Source of the DNA: Citrobacter youngae ATCC 29220
Lineage (GTDB): Bacteria; Pseudomonadota; Gammaproteobacteria; Enterobacterales; Enterobacteriaceae
NCBI RefSeq assembly: GCF_000155975.1
Contig: NZ_GG730299.1
Span: 2,581,740 to 2,645,739 of the forward strand
Direction: 5' to 3'
DNA: 64,000 bases
The notes under the pieces are model-generated. The model searched no databases. It was given only the letters and a program-made list of their open reading frames with translations, and was not told where the DNA came from. Position numbers and translations under genes: made by a program. Numbering within the stretch: the stretch's first letter is position 1; every line of letters starts with the position of its first letter. This document shows positions 56,471 to 64,000 of this stretch, piece by piece.

Positions 56471-56758
56471 ATGAAAATTACCCCAACGCTGCCAGGCAAT
56501 CGCCCAGCATCGACAACCGAACAGGCGTGTGCAGACAAGAGCAGCGTACAGACGAGCGCGTCCAGTTCCGCCACGCTTTCCGCCGACGATATCACTCAGG
56601 CAGGATTGCAAACGGCGCAGCAAACGCTGAACAGCGATACGCAAAGCGATATTGATTACGACAAAGTGGCGCAAATGCAGGCCATGCTGGCCTCAGGCAA
56701 TATGCAGGTTGATACCGATCGGCTGGCCGGGGACATGCTCAGTTTTTTCCAGAAATAA
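56471..56758 (+). CDS. lfgM: anti-sigma factor FlgM homologue
   Basis: 95 aa from ATG 56471 with GAGG five bases before; ATG 56456 lacks one. Disordered start and FlgM C-terminal helices (DIDYDKVAQMQAMLASG; LAGDMLSFFQ). Holds LafS until hook completion. Confidence 0.9.
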   Translation: MKITPTLPGNRPASTTEQACADKSSVQTSASSSATLSADDITQAGLQTAQQTLNSDTQSDIDYDKVAQMQAMLASGNMQVDTDRLAGDMLSFFQK

Positions 56759-56770
56759 GAGGCTACAACA

Positions 56771-57199
56771 GTGAGTACCAGGCTACAGCAGGTGAAAACT
56801 CTGCTTCAGGGCATCCGTGAAGACGGGACGCGGTATGACGCGCTCAGACACCAGTTGGAACAACAGCGTCTGTGTATGATTCGCCGCGACAGCGACGAGC
56901 TGCTGGCCGTCAATGAGCTTATTCAACAGCATTATGAGCAGTTGCAAAACAGCAGCCACCAGCGCCGCTCGCTCCTGCAACTGCTGGGCGTGAGCGCCGA
57001 TCGTGCAGGGATGGAACAGGTATTTAGCTGGTTGCCAGGCGTGCAGAAAAGCGCCGCCGAGGGCTGGTGGCAAAGCCTTGAGCAAAAAGCGAAACGCTGC
57101 AAGATGTACAACGAAAAAAACGGCGATCTGCTGATCCGTCAGTATGAATTTATTCAGGCTTTTTTAGGCACTGAGCCAGATTTTATTTACCAACGCTAA
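56771..57199 (+). CDS. lfgN: FlgN-like export chaperone
   Basis: 142 aa from GTG with GAGG eight bases upstream; helical coiled-coil FlgN fold. It serves LfgK and LfgL. 12 bp after lfgM. Confidence 0.9.
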   Translation: MSTRLQQVKTLLQGIREDGTRYDALRHQLEQQRLCMIRRDSDELLAVNELIQQHYEQLQNSSHQRRSLLQLLGVSADRAGMEQVFSWLPGVQKSAAEGWWQSLEQKAKRCKMYNEKNGDLLIRQYEFIQAFLGTEPDFIYQR

Positions 57200-57273
57200 A
57201 ACTTCCTTCCCTGACGCGGAAACCGGCTTTCCGCGCTCCATCTAACCAGTTGATATAAATACAATTAATATTC

Positions 57274-57289
57274 AGGCATGGATATTGCA
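57274..57289 (+). promoter_or_regulatory. sigma-54 promoter of the lafV-like gene
   Basis: AGGCAT-GGATA-TTGCA: -24 GG and -12 GC at exact spacing, 45 bases before the lafV-like start. Confidence 0.65.
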
Positions 57290-57333
57290 GAGCATAGCCA
57301 GATTTTGAATATTGGGATTGCTGAGAACAAATT

Positions 57334-58278
57334 ATGAGTATGATTGATTGTTATGAACCTGACTTTGTCCGGTTGTTTTTATCCCACCACCCGGATTCCG
57401 CTTTACTGGTCAACATGCGCTGGAAAACGGAAGTTCGTCAGAGTCTGCTCTTAACCGATCCGGACAGCTGTCAGGCTGCATTAGGCGATCCCGATGCCTT
57501 TGTCCTGCATACGTCTAAATGCGCCGCCGACCCGGCCAGCCCGGCGTTATCCCCACGCGATCGGGTATTGAATCAATCCGCTCTGAATACCATCACCCTT
57601 GCAGGATTATCGCCGGAGCTGCGCCTGTATGCGCTGGGCATCATGCTCTCTTTTGGTGAGAAATGCCCAGGCGACAGCGACCCTACGCTTGAGAAGCTGG
57701 CCTCGCTGCCGCAGGTTTTGGCCGGCCATGCGCAAAGCGGAAAACTGCAGGAGCAGTTCGCGCAATTGCCCAGCCTGCCCCAGCTGCAACGGGAAATGAT
57801 CACCCAAATGGGCAATTGTGATTTCAATTGGGAGCTGTTGCCGGAAAGCGCGCGTAAGCTAACCTTACCCCTGCAGGTCAGCCTGCTGATGCTGCAGGAT
57901 GCCAACAGTGAAGCCTTACTCCAGCAGCAGTTGCAGGATCAGTGGTTGCCAACATGGGAGCGCTATTTCGAGCAGGAGACCTGGATCTTCAGTAACTACC
58001 TGATTTATCGCCTGTATCACGACACTTTCCCGCAACACGACGATGAAAGCGCGCTCCAGCGTTTCTTCTGGCTGGTCGCCGACGTCTTTATGATTCGTAC
58101 GCTATTTTGCCTGTGGACGATGGACGATTCCGTATTAAGCCACGACGAAATTTACGCCCTTTTCGCGCTGTTTGAAGCGTGGCGCAACAGCGAAAACGCC
58201 AGCTCGCTGCGTCAGCATATTCTGAACATACTGCCCGGAGACCCTCTGCTCTCGGCGTTTTCCCTGATTACACGTTAG
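57334..58278 (+). CDS. lafV: LafV-like protein (FliB-like helical region)
   Basis: 314 aa. Its C-terminal 170 residues (ERYFEQETWIFSNYLIYRLYHDTFP; ADVFMIRTLFCLWT) resemble the helical part of FliB-type flagellin lysine methylases. The N-terminal Cys cluster of FliB, thought to bind metal, is missing, so it may be a partner or a diverged enzyme rather than a methylase. Its slot after lfgN matches lafV of E. coli Flag-2. Own sigma-54 promoter; intrinsic terminator directly after. Confidence 0.7.
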   Translation: MSMIDCYEPDFVRLFLSHHPDSALLVNMRWKTEVRQSLLLTDPDSCQAALGDPDAFVLHTSKCAADPASPALSPRDRVLNQSALNTITLAGLSPELRLYALGIMLSFGEKCPGDSDPTLEKLASLPQVLAGHAQSGKLQEQFAQLPSLPQLQREMITQMGNCDFNWELLPESARKLTLPLQVSLLMLQDANSEALLQQQLQDQWLPTWERYFEQETWIFSNYLIYRLYHDTFPQHDDESALQRFFWLVADVFMIRTLFCLWTMDDSVLSHDEIYALFALFEAWRNSENASSLRQHILNILPGDPLLSAFSLITR

Positions 58279-58288
58279 TGCCTGTTGA

Positions 58289-58312
58289 CCGGGTGAATGC
58301 CCGGTCCTTTTT
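58289..58312 (+). terminator. intrinsic terminator after the lafV-like gene
   Basis: Arms CCGGG and CCCGG with a 6-nt loop and a TCCTTTTT tail, 11 bases after the stop. Confidence 0.75.
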
Positions 58313-58334
58313 CGAGTCACGAATACACATCACT

Positions 58335-60896
58335 ATGCCTGAAACCTCTAAAGCTCGTTCCGCCCTGACCGGCATTGTCAAAACGCTGGATACTGGCCGT
58401 GAAAAGCCGTTTGTCAGCGTTGTCACTCCCACGTGGAACCGCGGCGCATTCTTACCCTATTTACTGTACATGTACCGATATCAGGATTACCCAGCCGACC
58501 GCCGGGAGCTGGTGATCCTTGATGATTCCCCCCAGAGCCATCAGTCGATCATTAACAGGCTGACGCAGAACCACCCGGAGAAATTTAATATTCGTTATAT
58601 CTATCATCCGGAAAAACTGACGCTGGGCAAAAAGCGCAATATGCTCAATGAGCTGGCGTTAGGTGAATATATTCTGTGTATGGATGATGACGACTATTAT
58701 CCGGCGGATAAGATCTCTTACACCATCGACATGATGCAGCGCCACCGGGCATTGATTTCAGGTTCCGATCAGATCCCCATCTGGTACAGCCATATCAATC
58801 GTTTGTTTAAAAGCCGCAGCTTTGGCCCGCAGAACATTCTCAACGGCACCTTTTGCTACCATCGCAATTATTTGAAAAAGCACCGTTATGATGATGAATG
58901 TAACCTGGGCGAAGAAGAGGGATTCACCAACCAATTCACCGTGAACCCACTGCAATTACCGGGCGAACGCACCATTATTTGTATCTCGCACAGCCAAAAT
59001 ACGTTTGATAAAGACTTTGTATTGGGAAGCAGCGAGCCGCAGGGAACCTCGCTGGCACAGGCGGTCACCGACCCGATGCTGAAAAACTGGTATCAAAGCC
59101 TGCATAACGCCACCCACCATCAGCCGATCCGCTGGGATTACATTGATCAGGTGGTGATCGTGAATCTGGATTCGCGTCCGGATCGCTTAGCGCACATCCA
59201 GCAAGAGCTGACGTTCCTCAATTTCCCTGCGGAAAAGGTTACCCGCCTGGCCGCATCAGTGGCAACCAATGGCCAGATTGGCCGCAGCCAGTCCCATATG
59301 CGGGCACTGCAGCTGGCGCAGCTGAAGGGCTGGAAGAACTACCTGTTACTCGAAGATGACAGCGTGATCCTCAAGCAGGAAAAGCATATTCGGGTACTCA
59401 ATTCGCTCCTGAGCGCACTGCCTAGTTTTCCGTGGGAAGTGGTTATCCTTGGCGGGGAAATTAAACAAGGCAGCGAACTCAAAAGCCTGCAGGGTATGAT
59501 CCATGCCCGCGACTGCAATAAGGTTTGCGCCTATCTGGTAAACGGCAGCTATTACCCAACGCTGGCTCAGCAAATGGAGCATGACCTCTCAGACACCCTT
59601 GAAGGGCAATGGCAGCCGCTGCTGCGTGAAGGAAAATGGCTCTCGTGTTATCCAAGCATTTGTTATCAGCGCGCGGGATATAGCGATATCGAGAAGAAAG
59701 ACACGGATAATATCGGCTACTACTTCAATAAAATTAATAAAAAACCCGAGACCGTTAACGCGCTGGTAAGCAACTCGCTTCCTGCAGCTTCTCCCCATAT
59801 CAATGCCATTGGCCTCTATATGGAAACGTCGCTGCATTACGCGGTGTACCGCCCCATCATTACCGCGCTTCAGGCGATGGGCCATACCTGCTCGTTGTTG
59901 GTGAGTGACAAAATACACAAATCGTTTCTGGATGAAATGACGGCGACGATTAAAACCATTAACAACCCCGCGCTGGGCGGAATGCGTCTTTCTACGGCCG
60001 TTGAGCAACGCCAGCGTTTCAAATGCCTGGTCAGCCCTTACTACACGCCGTTGCTAAATGGGCTGGCGGATACCCATGTGCGTGCCATGTATGGCCTGGC
60101 AAAAGAAGAGTGGAACCATGCCTGGTGGAACGCTTTTTATCATCGCATCCTGTGTTACAGCCACTATAGCCAGCAGGCGCTTGATATTGGCGGCAGTGCA
60201 AAAGTGGTCGGCAATCCCCGTTTTGATGAGTGGCACAACCACACTTTTGATAACACGTTGCCAAAAAGCCTGAAGCTCAATGCGAAAAAACAGACCATTT
60301 TGTATGCCCCAACCTATGGCGCGCTAAGCTCCCTCCCCCACTGGGCGGAACAGCTCGGTCGGTTAAGCCATGAATATAATATCGTCACTAAACTGCATCA
60401 TGGCACCCTTCACCGACCGGAGGAAGCCGCCTCTTTGGCGCTGGCGCAGCGCTATTTAAAGAACAGACTCGACGATCCACAGCATCTGCTGGCGCTTATT
60501 ACACAAGCGGATTACGTCCTGACGGACAGTAGCGGCTTTATTTTTGACGCTATTCATATGAATAAACGCGTTATTTTATTGAGCTGGCCAGATATGCCCT
60601 CGCTACTGGATGGGCAACAAAGTTTCTCTACCCCTGACAGTGCCGATCAACGTATCCGTGACATTCTGCCGGTGGCTCAGGATATACAGGGGTTACGCAA
60701 CGCCCTCTCCGACGCGTTTGACTGGGCTGCGCTGGAAACGCCGTTGGCAGAGATTCGCCATCACTATTGTGATGCATTTATGGACGGTCAGGCGGGGAAG
60801 CGGGCGGCTCAAGAGATCGCCGCTTTGCTTACGGAAACAGAGAATGCCCACAGTAATACGCTATTACATAGTCTACAGAGAAAATTTTTTAGCTAA
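58335..60896 (+). CDS. three-domain glycosyltransferase (GT2 + GT25 + TagF-like)
   Basis: 853 aa from ATG 58335; the open frame reaches further back but overlaps the previous gene. Domain 1 (about 25-250) is GT2: VSVVTPTWNRG and DDDDYY at 117-122. Domain 2 (about 271-470) is GT25: VVIVNLDSRPDRL, GQIGRSQSHMRALQ and LLEDD near 340. Domain 3 (about 480-853) resembles CDP-glycerol glycerophosphotransferases: ILYAPTYGALSSLPHW and LTDSSGFIFDAI. One chain could thus add several sugars and a polyol phosphate. It lies between lafV and the methyltransferase gene, where other Flag-2 loci go on to lfi genes. Flagellin glycosylation is the likely role; sugars unknown. No clear ribosome site is seen. Confidence 0.8.
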   Translation: MPETSKARSALTGIVKTLDTGREKPFVSVVTPTWNRGAFLPYLLYMYRYQDYPADRRELVILDDSPQSHQSIINRLTQNHPEKFNIRYIYHPEKLTLGKKRNMLNELALGEYILCMDDDDYYPADKISYTIDMMQRHRALISGSDQIPIWYSHINRLFKSRSFGPQNILNGTFCYHRNYLKKHRYDDECNLGEEEGFTNQFTVNPLQLPGERTIICISHSQNTFDKDFVLGSSEPQGTSLAQAVTDPMLKNWYQSLHNATHHQPIRWDYIDQVVIVNLDSRPDRLAHIQQELTFLNFPAEKVTRLAASVATNGQIGRSQSHMRALQLAQLKGWKNYLLLEDDSVILKQEKHIRVLNSLLSALPSFPWEVVILGGEIKQGSELKSLQGMIHARDCNKVCAYLVNGSYYPTLAQQMEHDLSDTLEGQWQPLLREGKWLSCYPSICYQRAGYSDIEKKDTDNIGYYFNKINKKPETVNALVSNSLPAASPHINAIGLYMETSLHYAVYRPIITALQAMGHTCSLLVSDKIHKSFLDEMTATIKTINNPALGGMRLSTAVEQRQRFKCLVSPYYTPLLNGLADTHVRAMYGLAKEEWNHAWWNAFYHRILCYSHYSQQALDIGGSAKVVGNPRFDEWHNHTFDNTLPKSLKLNAKKQTILYAPTYGALSSLPHWAEQLGRLSHEYNIVTKLHHGTLHRPEEAASLALAQRYLKNRLDDPQHLLALITQADYVLTDSSGFIFDAIHMNKRVILLSWPDMPSLLDGQQSFSTPDSADQRIRDILPVAQDIQGLRNALSDAFDWAALETPLAEIRHHYCDAFMDGQAGKRAAQEIAALLTETENAHSNTLLHSLQRKFFS

Positions 60897-60918
60897 ATTT
60901 CTGCTATGAATTGGCGAT

Positions 60919-60950
60919 AAAACCACCGTTAAACCGGTGGTTTTAATTTT
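60919..60950. terminator. bidirectional terminator
   Basis: Arms AAAACCACC and GGTGGTTTT with an 8-nt loop and T-rich flanks on both strands, between convergent genes. Confidence 0.8.
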
Positions 60951-62205
60951 ATTGTGGTCGTTTTTTTATAACAATCTCGATACCACTTTCCGCAAATGGT
61001 GTGCGAGTTTGATCAAACCGAGGGAGACCAGACAAATAGCTATGATTTAGTAATTCAATTTTCTGAACGTCATGATTTGCGGTTATCGTCTGAATCAATT
61101 CCAATACATTTATCGAGACCGGTGACCAACTACTTTTCTTGAAGATACTGAAAGTATGCTTGTGATCGGTATTAAAAGTCGATGGCCATACTTTTTGTTC
61201 ATACATATCTTCGTCAGGAACAGTAATAATGAGATGACCATTTGGTTTAAGCACTCGCATCCAGTTATTGATAGCAATGAACGGGTCAACCACATGTTCC
61301 AGACAGTGTGCAGAATACACAAAATCAAAACTATCATCACTAACGTTATCTAAATATTGGGCATCGCCTTGCGGTAAGTCATAGACCGTCACCGTTCTCA
61401 TCAGAGGGAAAAGCGAGCGGTAAATCCCAATACTGTCCGGCCCTCCACCTATATCCAAACCAGCGCCAACAAACCAACGAGAAGTAAACCGTGCATCCAT
61501 AAGTCGACGATTTACAGACATACTGGTCGTCCCCACTACGCCCCGGTTAATCAGAAACTTACTAGTAACATCCCCAGGTAAAATAAGTGGTTTAATCACT
61601 TCACCAGCTAAACTATGCGGCCATAAAACTGCATATCCAGTATCTTCAGGATGCCAGTGCAAGGAGTGTGTATCGGCAAAACTCTCTAATAGTCCAATAA
61701 ATTCATTGGCACGATCAAACCCATGATCGGCATATTCTGGTAAAGTACCACTGGTCACGGCAAAGTCTTTCAAATATATTCTGCAATCATCAATAATAAC
61801 GATCGCATTATCAATTTTGCCTTCCAGAATTCGCAACTCGTTAATTAGTGGCAAGCGAATATCTTTATCCCATTCGTCACTGCGATAGTGTTCATTGCAG
61901 TAATCTGAACCAGGATAATGTGCATCCAGAAAAATGAGGCTACGGCGGCTCCTCAAAATATCATTGACCGCTTCCGAGTTCAGAAATGATAAGCTATCAT
62001 CCGGACAAACTGTAATATTTTCATTTTTTTCTTGTAGTGCTTTTTCATACAATGGCTGATATATCTCACAGGACAACGCATGGTGAAAACCTGCCGACAA
62101 TGCCATACGACATGAGTTACCAATACCATACCCAGTTTCAACCAAATGCGTCACCTGGTATTTTTCAACTATTTTGCGTAAAGGAAAACGACCTAAAAAC
62201 CCCAT
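60949..62205 (-). CDS. two-domain methyltransferase-like protein
   Basis: 418 aa. The N-terminal half (1-200) has a class-I-like start VETGYGIGNSCRMALSAGF and LIFLDAHYPG with YLKDF, like sugar- or O-antigen-linked methyltransferases. The C-terminal half (about 240-350) is a Methyltransf_11 domain: GLDIGGGPDSIGIY and SAHCLEHVVDP, LKPNGHLIITVPDED. Two SAM folds in one chain are unusual. It is AT-rich, on the minus strand, 36 bp from the GT9-like gene, so the two are one operon. It probably methylates a sugar or the flagellin. Confidence 0.75.
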   Translation of the reverse strand: MGFLGRFPLRKIVEKYQVTHLVETGYGIGNSCRMALSAGFHHALSCEIYQPLYEKALQEKNENITVCPDDSLSFLNSEAVNDILRSRRSLIFLDAHYPGSDYCNEHYRSDEWDKDIRLPLINELRILEGKIDNAIVIIDDCRIYLKDFAVTSGTLPEYADHGFDRANEFIGLLESFADTHSLHWHPEDTGYAVLWPHSLAGEVIKPLILPGDVTSKFLINRGVVGTTSMSVNRRLMDARFTSRWFVGAGLDIGGGPDSIGIYRSLFPLMRTVTVYDLPQGDAQYLDNVSDDSFDFVYSAHCLEHVVDPFIAINNWMRVLKPNGHLIITVPDEDMYEQKVWPSTFNTDHKHTFSIFKKSSWSPVSINVLELIQTITANHDVQKIELLNHSYLSGLPRFDQTRTPFAESGIEIVIKKRPQ

Positions 62206-62241
62206 AACTACTCCATTTAGAATATTGAATCATAGAAATAC

Positions 62242-64000
62242 TTAAGAATTTTTCACATAATCATCAGAACTCAAAAATAATTGAATCTGATGCCAAAAAT
62301 ATTCGGCGGTAACCTTCTTCATGCACCGATATTTTTTATCATTTGGACACCAGACAGAAAATTCATCACCTCGTGGACGTGTAAATTCTTTGCCCAGTTT
62401 GTTTTTAAAGAATTGCGGACTCATGATAAGGTGACCGCATTGACCAAACTGACATTCTGTATCAATACCCATAGCATTCCATCCATACCGACCATTCCTG
62501 TAGGGCAATCGGTAACTGGCCGGAATAATAGAGTACAACGCGCAAATAGCAATTGATGTGAGTCCAGCAAGTGCGACAGGACCAGAATCACAAGCAACCA
62601 GTAGCTGACACCGTTCCATCAAATAAATCATCTCAAGCATAGAGAACTGATTAATGCAATTGATAGCCTCCGGGATATCTATATCCATCATCTTCTTCTC
62701 TTGATACTTATTATTATCGCTGCCAATAATGACAACTTTCCAGCCAGCAGCAATAAAGTATTTCGCGAGTTGATTCCATCCCTTTTCGGTCCACGTCCGG
62801 TTTGGAGAGCCTATATTGGGATGTAATAAGACTGTTTTTTCTTTCTGCAAATGATGATTATGAATAAAATCATTGACGTTTTTCTTATCCAATGACGCCA
62901 ATGAAATTATAGGCTGCTTATTACACAAGGAATGATTATGAATACTATCACCGATAAAAGCATCCGTCATATGTTCAGATGCTACTATATCCTCCCAGTG
63001 GCCAAGGAAATGAAATTTATTTTCCTGACGCGCAATCGCAATATCAATAAAAGCATCTTCCGTCAGCGCATTGATATCCCAATACTGTGCCACCACAGGA
63101 CTTGAAGCGATAAGGTCATGATACAATTTGTGTGCAATAAAGATAAAATCCTCATCATGACATTCTCTAAATGCAGTGAGGCAACCCAACGCGTAGATCG
63201 CGTCTCCCATCGACCCAGGACAATAAAATATCCTTTTCTTAAACGAACCGGGTTTAACACCAACCAACTCATTTACATGATAAATTTTCTTATTGCTAAA
63301 GTTGATGTGACCAGCGTACTTATCAGTATCTTCTGGTAACTCTGTTGTTAGAAAAAATAGAATACTTTTCTCTGGCGCCTGATATAGTTCATCTGAAAAA
63401 TATCCGGCAATGGCTAAAGGTAATATTTGTAGAACCTTTAAAAAATTAAGAGTGATTAGCTCTGGGAGTTTGATAGCCCTGCATCCCAACTGACGTAATA
63501 TTTCACCATCGACTTCCCCCTCTTTCTTTTCGCGGAAAAGAAGGATTTTCTCTTCAGAAATTGCAAATTCCTTGATTGCATGCTGAATAACGTCCACAAG
63601 CGCTTCTTGATGTTGTTTTTTCAGCGAGGGAAAGCGAGGTGAGGTACTGAGTAATAGAAGAGATGATGTTCCTATTTTTTGCAGTTGAGCATAAATACCA
63701 TATGGTATCTTAAATAACGCCAGAAAATGCGTTATTTTATGTTCATCAACCAGCGGCGTATTCTCACAAGGCAATTTTTTTGAGTTTTTTAATGCACTAT
63801 TCTCTTGCAGGTAATACGTTGTTGTTAACACTTTATGCCAGGCATACCCAGCAGCAATATTCCATTCTTCTTTGGGTATGATCTTATTATTATCCATTGC
63901 CATATTTATCTTATTAGCATACCCAACAGCTAACTTATTAAATAAATGCAAAGGGAGTTTTTCAAGTGCAGCGGCAGCAACTAACTCACCTGTATTCCCT
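62242..64000 (-). CDS. GT9 heptosyltransferase-like protein, 5' end beyond the window
   Basis: The frame is open without stop to the right edge; the TTG at 63951 is not a true start (codons before it read GELVAAALEKLPL). At least 585 residues. The C-terminal half is GT9: RIFYCPGSMGDAIYALGCL, VLLHPNIGSPNRTWTEKGWNQ and ACDSGPVALAGLTS. A Cys cluster closes it (CQFGQC, then WCPNDKKYRC). These four Cys and the following KKVTAEYF resemble the iron-binding end of TibC-type heptosyltransferases that glycosylate adhesins. The N-terminal 240 residues are unassigned. AT-rich. It likely heptosylates LafA or another surface protein. Confidence 0.75.
   Translation of the reverse strand, partial: GNTGELVAAAALEKLPLHLFNKLAVGYANKINMAMDNNKIIPKEEWNIAAGYAWHKVLTTTYYLQENSALKNSKKLPCENTPLVDEHKITHFLALFKIPYGIYAQLQKIGTSSLLLLSTSPRFPSLKKQHQEALVDVIQHAIKEFAISEEKILLFREKKEGEVDGEILRQLGCRAIKLPELITLNFLKVLQILPLAIAGYFSDELYQAPEKSILFFLTTELPEDTDKYAGHINFSNKKIYHVNELVGVKPGSFKKRIFYCPGSMGDAIYALGCLTAFRECHDEDFIFIAHKLYHDLIASSPVVAQYWDINALTEDAFIDIAIARQENKFHFLGHWEDIVASEHMTDAFIGDSIHNHSLCNKQPIISLASLDKKNVNDFIHNHHLQKEKTVLLHPNIGSPNRTWTEKGWNQLAKYFIAAGWKVVIIGSDNNKYQEKKMMDIDIPEAINCINQFSMLEMIYLMERCQLLVACDSGPVALAGLTSIAICALYSIIPASYRLPYRNGRYGWNAMGIDTECQFGQCGHLIMSPQFFKNKLGKEFTRPRGDEFSVWCPNDKKYRCMKKVTAEYFWHQIQLFLSSDDYVKNS

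Noticed and set aside
63900..63951. TTG at 63951 as start of the GT9 gene
   Set aside because: The frame stays open without stop to the window edge and reads as protein interior.

Overview
The window is enterobacterial chromosome, closest in gene order to Escherichia/Citrobacter. The core run thrW-proA-proB-phoE-crl-frsA-gpt-pepD-dinB is intact, and protein lengths match the E. coli products wherever I know them. A complete Flag-2 (lateral flagella) half-locus beside dinB and CP4-6-like genes beside thrW suggest Citrobacter or a near relative. I cannot name the species from sequence alone.

Layout. (1) 1-12.1 kb is sugar-acid metabolism. It starts with a yjhG-yjhF pair (xylonate-type dehydratase and GntP permease). 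A LacI-controlled cluster follows: aldolase, MFS transporter, FAH-type hydrolase and Dcu-type carrier on the minus strand, and an outer-membrane porin on the plus strand. Two near-identical 26-bp palindromes, upstream of the aldolase and upstream of the porin, are the likely operators. (2) 12.1-14.5 kb is decayed DNA. It holds a tRNA-like 3' relic, a small secreted-protein gene with an in-frame stop, an XRE/YaaW-like gene pair, and the 5' end of a lost P4-type integrase. (3) 14.5-26.1 kb is a P4-like integrative element in thrW. It has an integrase, an AlpA regulator, an Ash/Icd-like gene, a second recombinase and an alpha-type primase-helicase. Beside the primase lies an origin with twelve copies of a 9-bp iteron. 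A probable 70-nt RNA, an FtsH-like solitary peptidase and a secreted triple-repeat protein complete it. I see no capsid-hijacking or packaging genes. (4) 26.1-35.2 kb is core genome: thrW, proBA, phoE with a Pho box, crl, frsA, gpt, pepD, and dinB with a LexA box. (5) 35.3-58.3 kb is the structural and motor half of Flag-2: lafU-T-S-F-E-D-C-B-A, lafZ plus a secreted partner, lafW, lfgL to lfgA, lfgM, lfgN and a LafV-like gene. Three -24/-12 (sigma-54) promoters precede lafB, lfgB and the lafV-like gene. This fits control by the sigma-54 activator LafK, which would lie outside the window. (6) 58.3-64 kb is a modification module: an 853-aa three-domain glycosyltransferase, a two-domain methyltransferase-like protein, and a GT9 heptosyltransferase-like protein that runs off the right edge.

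How it works together. Region 5 builds rod, hook, filament and motor, with LafS (sigma-28 type) and LfgM as the late-gene switch. Region 6 sits where Flag-2 loci normally pass from lfgN/lafV to the export genes (lfi/lfh), so it probably decorates the LafA filament. The most novel parts are this three-enzyme module with its TibC-like Cys signature, the iteron origin with its small RNA in the P4-like element, and the ToxR-like lafZ gene overlapping a secreted partner gene.
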